Below the pieces are notes generated by a model, which saw only the letters and a program-made list of their open reading frames with translations, searched no databases and was not told the origin of the DNA. DNA of 64,000 nt from Crocodylus rhombifer (taxonomy: Eukaryota; Chordata; Crocodylia; Crocodylidae). The DNA is taken from assembly GCA_038503035.1 (NCBI GenBank), contig JAVSML010001088.1, positions 62,001 through 126,000 of the forward strand, read 5' to 3'. A program made the translations under genes and the position numbers. Below, one piece after another: positions 12,728 to 25,868 of this stretch. Each line of letters opens with the position of its first letter. The stretch's first letter is position 1.

Positions 12728-12982
12728 GGGCATGTCTACGTGAGACACTGCTGTGCAGTGGTTACTGCACGTTTTTTTAGTACTTGTATATCAAGAACTA
12801 AATGAAAGTGCAGTAACCAGAGTTACTGCACAGTAGGGCTGGCAAATGTATTTTAAGTGACACTACTGTGCAGTAGCCTAATCATTCGGCACAGAAGCAT
12901 ATTAGCACTGTTGGTGCTGTGATGCGCTACTGCTCAGTATCATTCAGTTAGTGTACAGCCAGTGTCTTGCATAGATGTGGCC
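12728..12982. mobile_element. MITE, same family as at 7.8 kb
   Basis: The left end 'gggcatgtctacgtgagaca' and the reverse complement of the right end ('ggccacatctatgcaagaca') match at most positions. Internal 'agtgcagtaacc' and 'gttactgcacagtag' arms form a foldback around 12770-12840. It does not encode protein. The target duplication could not be resolved. Confidence 0.7.
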
Positions 12983-14300
12983 ATTGAATCGTAGGGATTT
13001 GCTCCTGCCCTCCTTGTTCCAGCCTTTATTCCAGAGTAATATGCCCAGGGCAGTATGATTGCCAGCAGTCCTTATGTAAAGCATACAGTGGGAAAAGGCT
13101 TACTTCCCACTCATATGGCTACCACAGACAATCTAGACCATACTGTATACATAATCTCTCTTTCTACCTATGCGTACCATACACAATTGACATAGCATAC
13201 AGTAATTCAGTTTGTATCAAATATTGGGAAACCTGCAAATTGCTGCTAACACATTTTAGAAAAAACTCTGCATGATGCTTTTTAACACCTACATTTCAGT
13301 GCATTGGCTAAACCTTAGCTGCTGTACGTAGCGCTGTGTATACATAAAACCTAAAGATAATCACATCATTTATTGTGCAGATTTAATGCTCTGATTTGTG
13401 TGAGTCAGTTTGAAAATGTTAAAGGTAGGAGACTCATTAAAAATATTTGTTTGTTTATCTTTTTGTGTACATTAAAAAATAAGGCTATGTCATACTGGTG
13501 ACAGCCATTCCTTAGTTACCATAGCAGCTTCACACAGGGTAAAATGTAACACTACATTTCGGGGGAGGGGGGAAATTGACAAGCTCTTTGATTTGAAAAG
13601 AAACCACAATATAAAAAGAAGTTCTTCATTCTTGAATTCAAATAAAAAGTCAATGATTTCATCAGAATTTATTAAGTGTCAAGGCCTAGTTTCTGTCATA
13701 ATTGCTTACACTGCAATTAATCTGCAAACATGTACATTACTTTAACTGATTTTCCTCTCAAAGCCAATAAAGGGGACAGAATACTGTCACTTTTCTGCTG
13801 AATGATAACAGATGTTGAGAGCTTACTGGTCAGCTTCTGTTGGAAGCCAAATCTGTGTTGTAAAGTACAGGTGTTGTTTAATGCAAGTTGTTTATATACA
13901 AGTTCTTTATAACCATCAGTCATTGAACAGAGCCAATCAGAGAAATCTTAGCCAAAACAATAATTTCAGATTCTCATAGAACCATATTGTCTAAAGAACT
14001 TTGCCACTAAGACAGGTACATTCCCTTGCTGCTTGAAACAAGAAATTTCCTTCCCCTGCCCTCCCCAAACACTACATCACAAATCTAACAGTACAGCATC
14101 TGAGCATTCTGCAACTTAAATGGCTGTCCTTTCCTGATTTTCCTATTACCTCTCCAATCATTCTTTGGTATACCTCCTTATCCCTCCTTCAGGTTTCTGT
14201 AGGCATCCCACAGCTTTTTGTCTTCTCATATTTTCCTTCTACATTGTATCTTTTCTATCTCATCTATAAATGTGCATATTTTATTTACATTCAACTGCCA
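12983..14300. other. AT-rich non-coding DNA, nothing recognised
   Basis: No gene, element end or promoter motif was found. Open frames here are short and AT-rich. Confidence 0.5.
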
Positions 14301-14309
14301 TCTCTGTTC

Positions 14310-15235
14310 TGATGACTGGCAACTTTTTTGTACTCCAGCCCTGTGTCTTATCACCTCAAACTTAACATGGCTAATATGGAGCCCTTAGCCCCCCCCTCCC
14401 CCTTTCTTGGACAGCATTACCTTTTATCTATCACTAAAGCTTGTAGCCAACTTCAGTTCTGGCCTTTCTTAGGTCCTCACATCCAGGCAATATTTAAATC
14501 TTGCAAATTGCTTCTGCAAAACATCTCTGTGATATGGCTTTTCTATCCATGCACTCAGATAAAGGTCCTGCTTAGGCTTTCCTCTCACTTCCTGATTTCT
14601 GAAAAAACCCTTTTCTCTGACCTTGACAAATACAATCATGGCCTGCCTCTTTCTATCAAGAAGGGGCCTGAAAAGATCATCTTGCTCCCCCATCACTTTG
14701 ATCATGTCACTCCTGTCCCTGCATCCATACACTGGCTTAGCCCTATCACATCCTGCACAAATTGCTTGTCTCCATTTTCGAAGCCCTATGCAGCCTGGTC
14801 CTACCCTATTTCTCCTTCATTGTCTAAAGGTCAACTCTGAACTCTGATCAGCTCATCATACCAAGCTTTGTTGCCCACTTGTTACATTTAAGGCATTTTT
14901 GAATTTCTACCATGCTGCTAGTCAAGGAAGAGCTTGAAAGAAAAATCTTCTTTCAAATGCATCCTTAAAATTCTCTTTTTCTATAATGCCTACAAAAAAC
15001 TAGACTATCAATGTGTTATGATTATTGCTTATCATACTGAACAGTATTGTCTAGTTGCTTCCTCGCATTTCTTGTACCCATTCATCATCTCTTGCCTTAC
15101 ACATACATTAGAAGCTCTTACATACTTCCATAACAATTTCGTATGTTATTTTGGGCAAGGACTGTTTTTTTGTTCAGTGTTTGTACAGCACCTTGCATAA
15201 TGAAGCCCTGATCCTTGACTAGGATTTTCAGATGT
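14310..15235 (+). mobile_element. Old L2-like LINE, 3' half
   Basis: An open frame of 170 codons (14328-14840) reads 'HLKLNMANMEPL', 'PHIQAIFKSCKLLLQNIS' and 'HFDHVTPVPASIHWL'. These match the C-terminal region of L2-clade reverse transcriptases (pattern HLKLN-K-E-L, PHIQ-I-KSC--HLQNI, H-TP-L-SLHWLP). The 3' UTR follows, with 'ggcaaggactg', 'gtttgtacagcaccttgca' and 'gaagccctgatcc', typical of these elements. The RT palm has decayed. The clade is inferred from remembered motif patterns. Confidence 0.6.
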
Positions 15236-15259
15236 AACACTTTATTTTACAAGGAAAAA

Positions 15260-15290
15260 AAGAAACAAACAAACAAACAAAAAACCCCCA
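15260..15290. repeat. (CAAA)n-like simple repeat
   Basis: The run 'aaacaaacaaacaaacaaa' lies immediately 3' of the L2-like LINE and could be its decayed tail or an independent A-rich microsatellite. Confidence 0.6.
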
Positions 15291-15299
15291 AAAACCATA

Positions 15300-18160
15300 A
15301 TTCTTTGCAAAGATATCTGTAGACAACTTTTCCCTAACTGAACAGACTAACCAAGTAATACAGAAATATGGTATCATAAAAATATTAGTATGTGTGTGCT
15401 GTGTTTCTTTAATACAATTAATTAAATGTAATAATTTGATATTTTCTCTTATAAAGAGTAGGTAAATATGCATTATTGTTTTTCACTGGTTTAGGCTGAG
15501 GAAAGAAAAAAATTCAAGACAGATTTAAATCTAGTCTATATTGTGTTAAAGCAGAACAACATCTTAGAAACTCCACTGGTAAAGATGAGAGCATATTTAT
15601 AGGCTGATTCTTCATAATTCTGTTTGAGAAGGGGGTTGGTAAAATAAATTAACAAAAGTTTCCCTGTGGCCTCTACTATAGCTTTGAGTGGATTATATAA
15701 AAATGGTGTCAAATTTACTGCTACTGAAGCTTTCACCTTTAAGGATATTTTCTTCACTGTTGGAAAAGAAATTGGATTTGATAATGTGACTGTACCTTGT
15801 ATGAATAGAAATGTCATACTGTTTGTCTAAACAGCTAAAGACAATTGGAAATGAAATTTCTATTGATGATTTGCTGCATATTTGGTTGTCTCTCTGGAGA
15901 GCTGGTTAATGGAGCATTATATAATGAACCACTATCCTTTCTATAAGTACTGCTGAAATTTTGAAAGGATGACAACAGTTTGCAAAATTACTTTACTAAT
16001 CAGATATATACAATAGGAATAACAGAAATGTGTCATGCCTTTCTGCACACAACAATATTGGTCTAATTTTTTTTTTAACTTAAGTTTTCCTAGAGTACAA
16101 TGTCTCAGTTTGAAGAAAAAAATCATAATTAATGGAAGTATTCCCCTCCATGGATTGCAGCAATAGAAGTGCAAGAGAAGGAACAATAGCTTTAATATGT
16201 GCTACTGTCAGCATCATCACATTTTATATATGGATTCTTCATGTTTGGGACTTATGTGTTTATGAAGGGATCTTTTTGGGTAGCACTAGGAAGATAAATT
16301 GAAAAAGAGAGAGGCTTCCTCTGATGAGGTTCTTTACTCAGCCAATGGATTTCTTTGGAAAAATCAGACAAAAATAATGTTAGATTTTTCAAAGTTATTT
16401 TTTGTCTTTCTCTTTTTCATTTTTCCACTGGCAAAATTGAAAAAGTAAAATGAGGAAGAAAAAAGGGAAAAAGAGCAGGTGAGGGGAACAAAACAGAACT
16501 TCTTTTTAGTTGTTGAGGACAGGAACACTTAATTTTCTTCAGGGTTTTTTTATTGATTTTTATTTTGTTGTTTTTTTAAAGTAAAATATAGAGATTGTTT
16601 GGGGGGGCAGGGAAATGTCTTTAAGATTTTCACAAGAATACTTTTGTTTGGATCAGCTCTGTACATTACCTGTGGGGAAATAATGCAAGCAATTTAGCTT
16701 ACAGCTTTCCCTGCTAAATTCCCTTGCTTATAACCCATTGTATCTGAATTCAGCACTACCATTGCTGACAGCAAGCATTCCTGGTTTTCAGTGTGAAAAA
16801 TCTGAGTTCAGGTTGCTTCAGATTTCCCCATATTTTATTAACTCATTAGCTCCCATATTTTATTTATGTGCTCCATCCTAACCCAGTCTGATATAGAGAG
16901 AGATCTGTAAAGGGGTGTCTACCAGTGCTTGTAGAGTCCTTCCAGTTAAGCCTGACTTTTCCCCCCAATATTTTCTCTTTTTTTCTGGCCTAGAGACAAA
17001 ACATACTAAACACTCTTCCTTTCTGGGCAGGCACACAGTATACATGCTGTACTTCTTGCTTGGTTACAGTGATGGCATATAATTAGTCTTTCACTTCCTA
17101 AATTCATCCTGTTTTAGATTAGTGGCCTTGATGGGCGAGAAGGGTAGTATACTGTGAAAAAGTCCCATCCTCAACACATTGAGGACTGGTCTAAGAAAAT
17201 GCTCAGAGACCTGAATAGCAGAGGCTGCGATGGGAGCTTGCCATTGATGCCAGGATTGTCTCTATCCAGAACAATTTTGTATGACTGAAGCTAGTTATAC
17301 ATGAACAGAGAAAGGTAGTTAGCCATGTTTGTCTGAAGTCCACAGAAGGCAGGGCAGAGATGTATCATATAGTATGGATATATTACACATATTTACTAAA
17401 ACATCAAAGTCAATTGACTATACTTATTGTGGCAAATACAGTGATTTCAGTATAGGAGTATGTTCAACAATTTTGTCTGTTGAAGAAAGTGTAGCCAGGT
17501 CCTGTCTGCTCCTCTTCCCCCACTGGAGAGGCCACAGGCTAGTTTAAGGGGTAGCTAGCAGAACCAATAGAAATGAATGCAATTTAAAATGAAAGTGTCC
17601 ATAAGAAGGCTGACCAAATTAGAAAAAGTAGTAGGCCTTTTCCTGGCCACAGTCTTCAAATAGTGTAAAGCAAAGCTTCAGATAAGAGACACATGCTTTG
17701 ACAAAGATAGCTCAAATTGCAAGCTAGGAAAAGTCTTTTCTACACATCTGCACTTCATACAAATCAGCAATGTGATTGCTGAATTAAGGCAAAGCCTATT
17801 TCTGGTGGTAAAAGAACCCTCTCAGACTAACACCTAGACAGCAAAAATAGATTCAACATAAACAGCAAATAAATAGGGATGTTAAGCCCAAAACTATGCA
17901 GCTTAATAACACAACCAAACATTGCAATAGATATGAAGAATATTGCCAAAGATACTGATATACTTAGTTGATTGTATTCTCAGCCAAGCATGTTTTGTTA
18001 CAAATATCTCTGAGGTCAAATATCTAGTGATAACTGCTCTTTTTATGGAGAAGGACGGGTGGGGCAGAGCAGGTAGGGGCTGGAGGCCACATACTAGCAA
18101 AGACTCTCTCAGCCTTGTTCAGACAGTGATGCATATTATGGTTTTCCATGAAATCATATT
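15300..18160. other. AT-rich non-coding DNA
   Basis: No gene or clear element. Near 17310-17340, 'gtagttagccatgtttgtct' resembles the end of a widespread vertebrate repeat, but nothing adjoining supports a call. Confidence 0.4.
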
Positions 18161-18169
18161 AAAAGTCAA

Positions 18170-18245
18170 ATGTAACAGGAGTCAAAACCCAGGAGTCCCA
18201 TCTACCAGGGGAGTGACAGAACCACTGGGCTAGAGAAACAAGCTC
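18170..18245 (-). mobile_element. tRNA-derived SINE head, minus strand
   Basis: Read on the minus strand it contains 'TAGCCCAGTGGTT' (A-box-like) and, about 35 bases on, 'CTGGGTTTTGACTCC', a B box with a few changes. The spacing fits a tRNA-derived SINE promoter. Confidence 0.45.
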
Positions 18246-18319
18246 ACATTTGCTTGGTCTCCTAATGGCTCTCTGATTCTTGCAGTCTTGAATGTCCCAT
18301 ACCCCATCTATAACAAACG

Positions 18320-18425
18320 GGGTGAAGAAAGCATACTCTATACTCGGGGGATAAGGCAATTTTCCGGCAAATTGTAGATGTAGGTTCAAATCCCCCCAAA
18401 CTGAGAAGAACCCAGAATCAAGGGC
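18320..18425 (+). mobile_element. tRNA-derived SINE head, plus strand
   Basis: 'gggggataaggcaattttc' resembles an A box and 'ggttcaaatcc' (18383-18393) is an exact B-box match. No acceptor stem can be closed, so this is a SINE or tRNA relic rather than a tRNA gene. Confidence 0.5.
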
Positions 18426-18614
18426 ATGTGTCCAAATTGGTAGTCTAATAGGCAAAAGGGAGTGCCACCATGTTTTTTGTATTTGAACTCGGTGCTGTTG
18501 CTATGAGCTTGGTGTGTTTTAAGCATGCCTAACAGACTGGGTCTATCTGGAGATTTTGGTAGAGTTCAGTCTCCTCCTCACTAATCTGAATCAGAATGGA
18601 GCGTAGGTGGGAGT

Positions 18615-18905
18615 TAGATTAGGAATTCCCAACCCCTTTATTCTCAAGACACACACCCCTGCCCCAGTTTTCTGTGCTGTTGAAAGCATGGGAGAAGCCA
18701 ACACAGGGGCTGCCTGGGGTCAGAAGCAGTGACAGTCCCTAGAGAAGCAGCCACGGGCACCTCTGGAATAGCTGAGGCAGCTGCAAAATACTGGGTTGAG
18801 GAGGAGAGCATTTACCTCCTCACATAGCGGCTGGATGGCATGGCCTCCTTTATGAGATCTCATGGCACCCTGTAGTGTGGCACCTTGGCTGAGAATCACA
18901 GGCCT
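18615..18905. mobile_element. Possible hAT-like MITE
   Basis: The left side 'ggaattcccaacccctttat' and the right side 'ccttggctgagaatcacagg' are approximate inverted copies of hAT-type ends (CAGTGGTTCTCAACC-like). The interior is GC-rich ('ggcaccctgtagtgtggcac'). No target duplication was resolved. Confidence 0.3.
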
Positions 18906-19794
18906 TGATGATCAAACTAGCTAGAAGCCCAAGTATACAAACTAGTAGAAATATGCAATCTAAAACATACATCCCATAATTTTCATACAAGAATCTTTTT
19001 TCTATTTCTCAACTGAAGATGCAGTAGCAAAAGCTCTAGTGAAATCTCACATTACTTAGACTTCATTACTTTTGCAAAATACACTACAGAGCGTTTACTA
19101 GTGTACTTTGAAGTACTATCATAACAAAATTATACTTGTCAAACAAATGAATAAAGTGCATTTTTAAGACACATTGCTCTTTGTTTTTAATTGTGTTTGT
19201 TCACTTACTTACTGTATTAAATCATAAAACACAGTAATTTGCAATGTGACTTCCAGTCAGTGTGAATTACTAAGGCTCTGCTGCATGTTTCTTTTTTATA
19301 TTTTTGTGTTTTTGAAACTTTTAAAATAAAGCTATTATTGGTAATGTTAGTAATAGGGCAAACATATAGGTGTCTGAGCTTCTGGCACAGGACCTATTTA
19401 ATAATAAGGGAGTTGCTTAAATATTGGAATTCAGGTATCAGAACTACCTGTGGGATAAGAGATTCTCATTGAGTCTGATTTTTACCATGACAGGCATTAA
19501 GTGTCAAAATATCATTAATGTCTTCTGTGACAAAGTACTGGCCAGCCTGTGACTCTCTTAGCGTTATTTGATAAACTGTTTCAAAACTAAAAGTCTTTCT
19601 ATTAGGTAGCATGAAGAGCCTTAAACATAATGTTTTGCTTTCTTCCTTCTTTTCACTTTGCATCTGCATCTGCGTTCCATATTTTGGTGTCATCCTTAGT
19701 TTCTTTCCAAACTTAAATTACATATTTCAAAACTTTGTGATCATAGGCTAAGCATTTAGAAACATTCAGTATGATTTATGACTCCACTTCATAA

Positions 19795-20580
19795 AATGTC
19801 TTCTATAAAATTTTAAAGGGTATGGCAAGAGTGAATAGAGAACTGTTATTTACCAAGTCTCAGTCAGGGCACCCACTGAGATTAACAGGAGGCAAGTTTA
19901 AACAAACAAAAGGAAATACTTTTTTACATAGTGCATGGTTAATCTGTGGAAACCATATCCACAAGAGGTTATAGAAGCAGATGGTATAACAAGATTCAGG
20001 AAGGAATTAGACCAGTGATTTTCAGTCAAGGTGCCATGTCACCTTGGGGTGCCTTGAGATCTTTTTTGGGGTCCCCCAGGGGCCCACACAATGCTAGCAC
20101 TGCTAAGTGTTCAAACATGATTCACAAGATAAACCCAGAGTTTTCTGGCAGGGATCCATAGTGTTAAAAACATTCTGACCTGTAGTGGTCTTTCTAAGTC
20201 CTTTGCAACAGAAAAATTGACCTATTACTTTTCCATAGTTAAAAAAAGGAAGGAAAATGAAGAGCTGGCATTTTCCAAGGGGTGCCTCAAGTCTAATGAG
20301 GGGTGCCTTGAGTCTAGTAAGGAGTGTCCCTAGTTTAGAAAGCCTGAGAAACATTGGATTAGACAAATTCATGTGAGCCAGGACTATTCATAGCCATTTA
20401 ATCAAACAGCCAGGGACGTATCTTCTTGTATCCCTCAGTCAATGACTGATGATGCCAGGGAGTATATGACAGGGACTGGATTTCACTAGACATGCCCTGT
20501 AACTATACTCTTTTCCAAGCATCTACTACTTGCTGGAGACAGGGTACTAAGCTAAATGGACTAAGTGGACCGGTGGTGGT
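19795..20580 (+). mobile_element. LINE 3' end split by a hAT insertion
   Basis: Translated fragments read 'VNRELLFTKSQ', 'LRLTGGKFKQTKGN' and 'PHKRL'-like pieces typical of CR1/L2-group C termini. The 3' UTR holds 'tgctggagacagggtactaa' and 'gctaaatggacta', a pattern seen at CR1/L3-type ends. It is interrupted at 20013-20356, and the LINE resumes at 20365 with 'agacaaattcatg'. Confidence 0.6.
20013..20356. mobile_element. hAT MITE with 8-bp target duplication
   Basis: The ends are 'cagtgattttcagtcaaggt' and 'gcctgagaaacattg', recognisable inverted copies of the common hAT end. The flanks aattagac (20005-20012) and gattagac (20357-20364) match at 7 of 8 bases, as expected of a hAT target duplication. 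The interior repeats 'ggggtgcctt(g/c)agtcta' in short direct copies. It sits inside a LINE 3' region, so it is the younger insertion. Confidence 0.85.
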
Positions 20581-20599
20581 GGTTGTAAGAAGAAATAAA

Positions 20600-21740
20600 G
20601 CAACTGGACATCCTTCCCTGAAAGATTTGTAATAATTCTTTAATAACATGCCTACAAAATCATACCTACATGGGAAAAAATGATAATGTAACTAAATTAA
20701 AGGGGACAGTGAGAGAGTATATAAAGTATTCTTTAAAATTTTTGGAAATGATTATGCTCTCAGGCTGACAAAAGAACAGTGTAGTTGACTTCTAGGTCAG
20801 TTTGCTTGTTCTACCAGGATGGCCTCCATATAGGAAATAATAAAATAATTCAGCAACAACAGTAAGACATATTAAAGCTTGAAGTTAATGATCTATCTCT
20901 TGATCGATAGAAAATTGTCAGGGGAATAAATGTTGGCCGTTGTGTGTAACTCACAACTGCCTGGTAGTAATAGGGTTACTGATGGTTAAGACCTGCAAAT
21001 ACTTTAGGGGAGGGGATCCTCCCTGCTTGACTAACAACCAGGGAAGGCTCAGTGCCATGGCTGACAGCTCAGTTTAGAGCTCTTAACCAGGAGATACCTT
21101 TGGGCCAAAATTTCTCTCACTTGCTAGTTTATGACTGTCCTTTATAACTGTTTATCTTAAGCACTCCAGACCCTGGTTTGTCATCCACCTACTCAGGGCA
21201 CCTCTTCAGCTGATATGGTTTCTCTATATAGTTGGTTCTCTCCGTGGGTCTCTCTATGGTTTCCTTTAAGAGAGCAAAACATAGAAAAGGTATTTTGTTT
21301 CTATAACTGTGTATTGCTGGGTGCAATGTAAACAACAGATGATTGTAAGAAGCTAATTGTGATCCATAGTGGTGATGCTCTTGCTAGCCAGAGACAGACA
21401 TGCTCATTAACCTTAACAATGCACTGCAAAATGACATCTTGAATTTGTTTGCTAATATGAGCTACAGCTATCAAATCAATTGGCTTTATAGAAAATCAAG
21501 TAATATTGTTCCTAGCTGCTGTTCTGGATTGGTGCTAGCTGTGTAAGCCAGGTCCACTTTGATAGAGAAATTCCTTAGATTTTATAAACAGGCAAATATT
21601 TCCAGAAATGTAGCTTCAAAGCAGGATGACAAAATAAGGAAACATTCCTGCAAAATGAAGAGGTTCTCAGATAAAAATATTTGAGGCATTGTACCTAGCA
21701 TCAACATTATTATGCACTGTTAAGTTTTGTACCCACAGAG
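20600..21740. other. Non-coding DNA, nothing recognised
   Basis: No gene, RNA gene or mobile element end could be supported. Confidence 0.5.
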
Positions 21741-21743
21741 TTA

Positions 21744-22061
21744 GAGAATCTATACACGTGACTGACCTCTGCTCCAATGTGTGCTAATTACCACGTGTCG
21801 GAGTCTGCTTCAAGTCCACTGAAGTGTGCTGACACTCATCTCATCATGTGTTTTCATTGTCCGCACATTTCAAAATGGTGGTGTGGGTGCCTTTTCTAAA
21901 GCTTGTCGAACAGGTTTTAGTAAAAGCACCCCTGCCACCATTTTGAAGCATGGGATGCGGAATACACGTGATGCTGCAGACTTTTTAGTTAGAGCAGCTC
22001 ACAGAGGTGCTTTAATTAAAGTACCCCTTCCTCCATCCCGGAGTATGTGTATAGATGCCTT
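21744..22061. mobile_element. Foldback MITE, 'TTCAAAATGG' family
   Basis: Ends 'agagaatctatacacgtgac' and 'ggagtatgtgtatagatgcc' are inverted relatives. The centre folds back: 'ttcaaaatggtggtg' (about 21869-21883) pairs with 'ccaccattttgaa' (about 21936-21948), and 'ttctaaagctt' pairs with decayed inner arms. A second copy of the same plan lies at 45.78 kb. The 85-codon frame across it is incidental. Confidence 0.65.
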
Positions 22062-22069
22062 GAAACCGA

Positions 22070-24055
22070 ATTCATGGGTTTGAAAATAAGGAGGTTGAAC
22101 AGACATTGATTCACCCTCTTAAGCATGCCAGTTACCAGTTGTGTTTCTCAGAATGACTCTGCTGAAATGTATAACGCAAAATGCATATTGCTGTAGTTAA
22201 ATAAAATGTGTTACTATAGATTTGCAGTGAAATATCTACTTGAAATGATATTCTCCGCCCAATTTATGTCTTAAAATATTTAGAGAGGCAATAACTAAGA
22301 AACCTGTAAATTGAAAGACAGTCATAGTTTTAGTAGTAGTAGAGTTTTAGTGCTATTCTTCACAGCAACCCTTTATTAAAAACTGTCAGAAAAAAACCAC
22401 ATTACTAAATTAAAGCCATACAGTATTGTGCCATGTAAACCATTGCCCTTTTTTAATATAATAATTAAATTACTGATTAAATTACTTCATCTATCTCTAT
22501 GGAGTTCTTTAAAAGGCTTTCTAATTTACTGTGCAATATTGAGAACCCAATATAACAAACCCAGCACAATCTCTAAACATGTTTATTTTTGTTGTTTTTT
22601 TCCTTAGGGTAGTTGCCACCACTCCTTTAACCATCCCCAACAGATTTCCTCGTTTCGAAGTAGGGTTAAAGGTAGATCCCAGCATTCAGAAGCTATGCCT
22701 TTTTTTCTCTTGCCTTTTCTCTCTGTAATCATTTCCTACCCTGGACATCTTGTGTCTGGAAACTTTTAACAAATTTGTAAGAATTTTCAACCTACTCTGA
22801 TTGCTACTGCCAGCCTGCCTGCCCTCCACTGTGCTAAGTCAGCACCTCCAGATTCAGCATCTGCTTTCATTGATTGATAGGAGACACTTCTTTCCCAGGT
22901 ACTGAGTCAGAGACACAGGGAGGAGACAGACAGACTGCAAGAGGAAACTTAAACAAATGTAGTACAGAACTCAAACTCAATATTATAACTAGGTATTTGG
23001 CACAGGTAAAACTCCAGAATCCTTTCTAAAGGAGGACAAATATTAACATAACAAATTGCTAAATGATAAATATACTGATATTTGCTTCTCCAAGAAATAT
23101 TAGTTAAGCAAATGCCCAAAGCAAGTTAGCAATGATTTATTGGGCCAAATTAATTATTTGTATAAATGAAAATAACTTCTTTGCAATGTCATTGAATCCA
23201 CCTGGATATGCCAACAAAGAATTTGGCATGTATCATTTCTCTTGCAGCCTGCTATTTAAAATCTAAGCCATATTAGATATTAACAGCCTGTGATTTTTAG
23301 TGGTCTATAACAAATGAGTTAAATTCAGTGCAGTCTCTCTGGACAAGCATCTGTATTATATAATTGTGAATGATACCAAAAAAGCAACTTGCTCATGTAA
23401 GTAATGAAGCCAAATTTTGGACGAACATAAAAACTGTGTTTTCTGAGTGGGTTTATTTCATGATCAGGTGCTACATTTACAAGATATCATTCAGGAAAAA
23501 AACCCTAAGTTGCAGAGCTATATCATTTTATCCTTGCTGAGGATCCGTGTAATAATTTCTGGAGAACCTTGAAATAGGGTAATGTAACTTTCCCTTCTAG
23601 TTATTCCAAATCTCTCCAAGCCCTTGGTATTCTCTCATCACTTGGATATTCATAACATGACCTTTATTTTTATAAATGTCATCCTTCAGTTGATAATTTG
23701 ATTTTATTTTTGTTCAAGTATTATATTTTTCTGAAACATACCAAATGAAATGGAAATCTGAAAATGTAAATAGGATTTATGGGGAAGTCACAGAGGAGAT
23801 GAGGATCATGAAAAGATTTCCTCAGCAACATGTACTTCCATCCAAAGGAGAAATTCTTCATCTCAAGCCTTCTACCTACATGAATGAGGAGTGGTGGGGC
23901 AAAATAAAACAGCTTAGTCGAAGGCAGGCCAGCGTTTCCAGCCCAGTTGTCACTGATGCCACTGAATTGCTACCAGCACACATGCAGCCTGAACAGCACA
24001 GAACCCCTCTGCCTCCAAAATGCTGCTGAATTGCCTCATCACCAAAATGTTGCTG
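22070..24055. other. AT-rich non-coding DNA
   Basis: No recognisable coding or mobile sequence was found apart from open frames near 23745-24029 that match nothing I know. Confidence 0.45.
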
Positions 24056-24102
24056 ATATTTGGGTTTTGTGGGCCAGATTCAGCCTACGGGCTGTAAGTT
24101 CC

Positions 24103-24508
24103 TGTCCATACCAAAGCCAGAAATCCCAAGGGCCCTGCAGTTTGGTCACTGTGACCTGGCCAAAATGGCAGAGTCCCTTATTTCATGTTATGAAACAGTG
24201 TGGTACATGTCTTCAGTTTCCCATCTTATGTGTCTGCCTGTCTGTGTCAGACACAGTGCGCCTTAAAAAAATTGTTACAAGCAGACTTTTAGAAATCAAT
24301 TAACCCTTTCTATTGACCTGGACCATTGTTCCAATGCATATCTACTATACCTACAAGCCAATTCCCAAAAGCAAGCCTCTAAATACCATTTTCTAGACAT
24401 CACCACCCTCCCCTCTGCCACCTGCTCTCTCCACCATCTATCCCCCACCATCAATTCCCACTCCCACCCCACCCTCTGACCCCCAACAGGAAAGCAGCAA
24501 GGTTTTAT
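24103..24508 (+). repeat. Dispersed repeat copy 1, inverted partner at 37.4 kb
   Basis: From 'ataccaaagccagaaatccc' to 'caacaggaaagcagcaagg' this segment is nearly identical to the reverse complement of 37421-37822. The copies share 'cactgtgacctggccaaaat' and 'ggcgca' landmarks and long C-rich/G-rich tracts. It is non-coding. The upstream 40 bases ('gtgggccagattcagcctac') look like a separate hAT-type fragment. The family is unidentified; the longer partner suggests an LTR-type element. Confidence 0.85.
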
Positions 24509-25394
24509 TTATTAAAAGCATTTTTATTAGACTGGATGGAATAATGTGGCAAAACCATTGAAAGTGATCTATTTGACATTCAGCATCCCATTTACAAGGG
24601 AGAAAGATGACAAGCAATATTACATTCCTCTTTTCTTTTAAATATATATTTGAGTATACTTAAGCCAAGATTTTTTTTTTCATTTTGGAGAAGACATGGA
24701 TATGTTAAGTTGTTACATGACATTTATGTTTTTCTATCACTAAAGTTCAGTTCAGTGTGTAGTGGAAGTAAGTTCTTTCAGACCATTAGAGATGTTGTGA
24801 CTTCTTGGGATCAAGAAGCAAACACCATGATTACCTTTTTGAGAACAAAAATTATGTTGAGTGCTTACTTTAGTGACTCAATCAGGGAGGCTCTGAAGAC
24901 TGTATACCCAATAAAGTTACAAAAGGTCAAGGGTGTTCAACCTTGCTATGTCCCAGTGGGCATATCTGCACATGCATTTACTCCAGCTTAGATTTACTGT
25001 GCAGTAAGCTTCTGAACAAAGGGCACATCTACTCATGTCGCTATGGCAGCATTGTTACTTTGCCATGATTTAGTACTTCCTTTTGGACTGCCTAAAACAG
25101 GACAGTCCTAAGCTACCTCCAGGCTGAACGTGCTTTCCTTCATAGCCTGGGGCTGGCTGGAAACTATCCCGGTCAGGGCCAGTTTTCATCCAGCTTCAGG
25201 CTGGGGGGGAAGAACTGTCCCCATGCAGGGAGCTCCCAGCCCCTCTGCTCCATGATCCCACCTGTTCCCAACTGCAGCTTGACAATTGCAGAGTGGGGAG
25301 TGGGGGCTGGAAGCTCCGTGCTGCCAGGGAAGGGGAACATTATTTCCACCTGGACACAGGGCAGAGGCTGGGGAGCTTGTTCCCCACCCAGCTT

Positions 25395-25422
25395 CATGCT
25401 CCATGCTCCATGCTCCATGCTC
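25395..25422. repeat. (CATGCTC)4 microsatellite
   Basis: Four exact copies of the heptamer catgctc. Confidence 0.95.
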
Positions 25423-25868
25423 ATAGAGCTGGGCAGGGATCAAGCTTCCCAGTCCCTGCCAGCAGGGATCTCCAAGGTCTGGCTCTGTGACTGTGAAGCT
25501 GCTAATGGGAGATGCTTATCACCCAGCCTGGGCTCTGTAGTGATGGAGCTCAGCATGGGCGACTGAGCCACCTTAGTCAGGGGGGCATCTGCCCCCCCGT
25601 GTCCCCCCCCACAGCTGATCCTGCCACAATCCCATGGTCAATCCTGCTATCACTGTGGCCGATCACTGCAGCCACTTCCAGGAGTGGCTGAGGCTGCTTC
25701 TGGGAGTGGCTGCAGCAATTGGTGCTTGCAGGGGGGATACTTGGCTCTCTCACCTGCCCCCGCCCATCATTTAAGTGGTGAGCGTGGCCAGTCAGGGGGT
25801 GCACCGGCACTCTCAGAGGGTGCACATGCACCCCCCCCGTGTACCTTCTACACATCACCACTGGGGCT

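Noticed and set aside
14328..14840. Open frame of 170 codons as a host gene
   Set aside because: Its motifs match the C terminus of an L2-like LINE and an L2-type 3' UTR follows.
15481..16190. Several minus-strand frames of 80-93 codons as exons
   Set aside because: AT-rich, no recognisable domain and no paired splice signals that I can defend.
18383..18393. Exact tRNA B box as a sign of a tRNA gene
   Set aside because: No acceptor stem or anticodon arm can be formed around it; it fits a tRNA-derived SINE.
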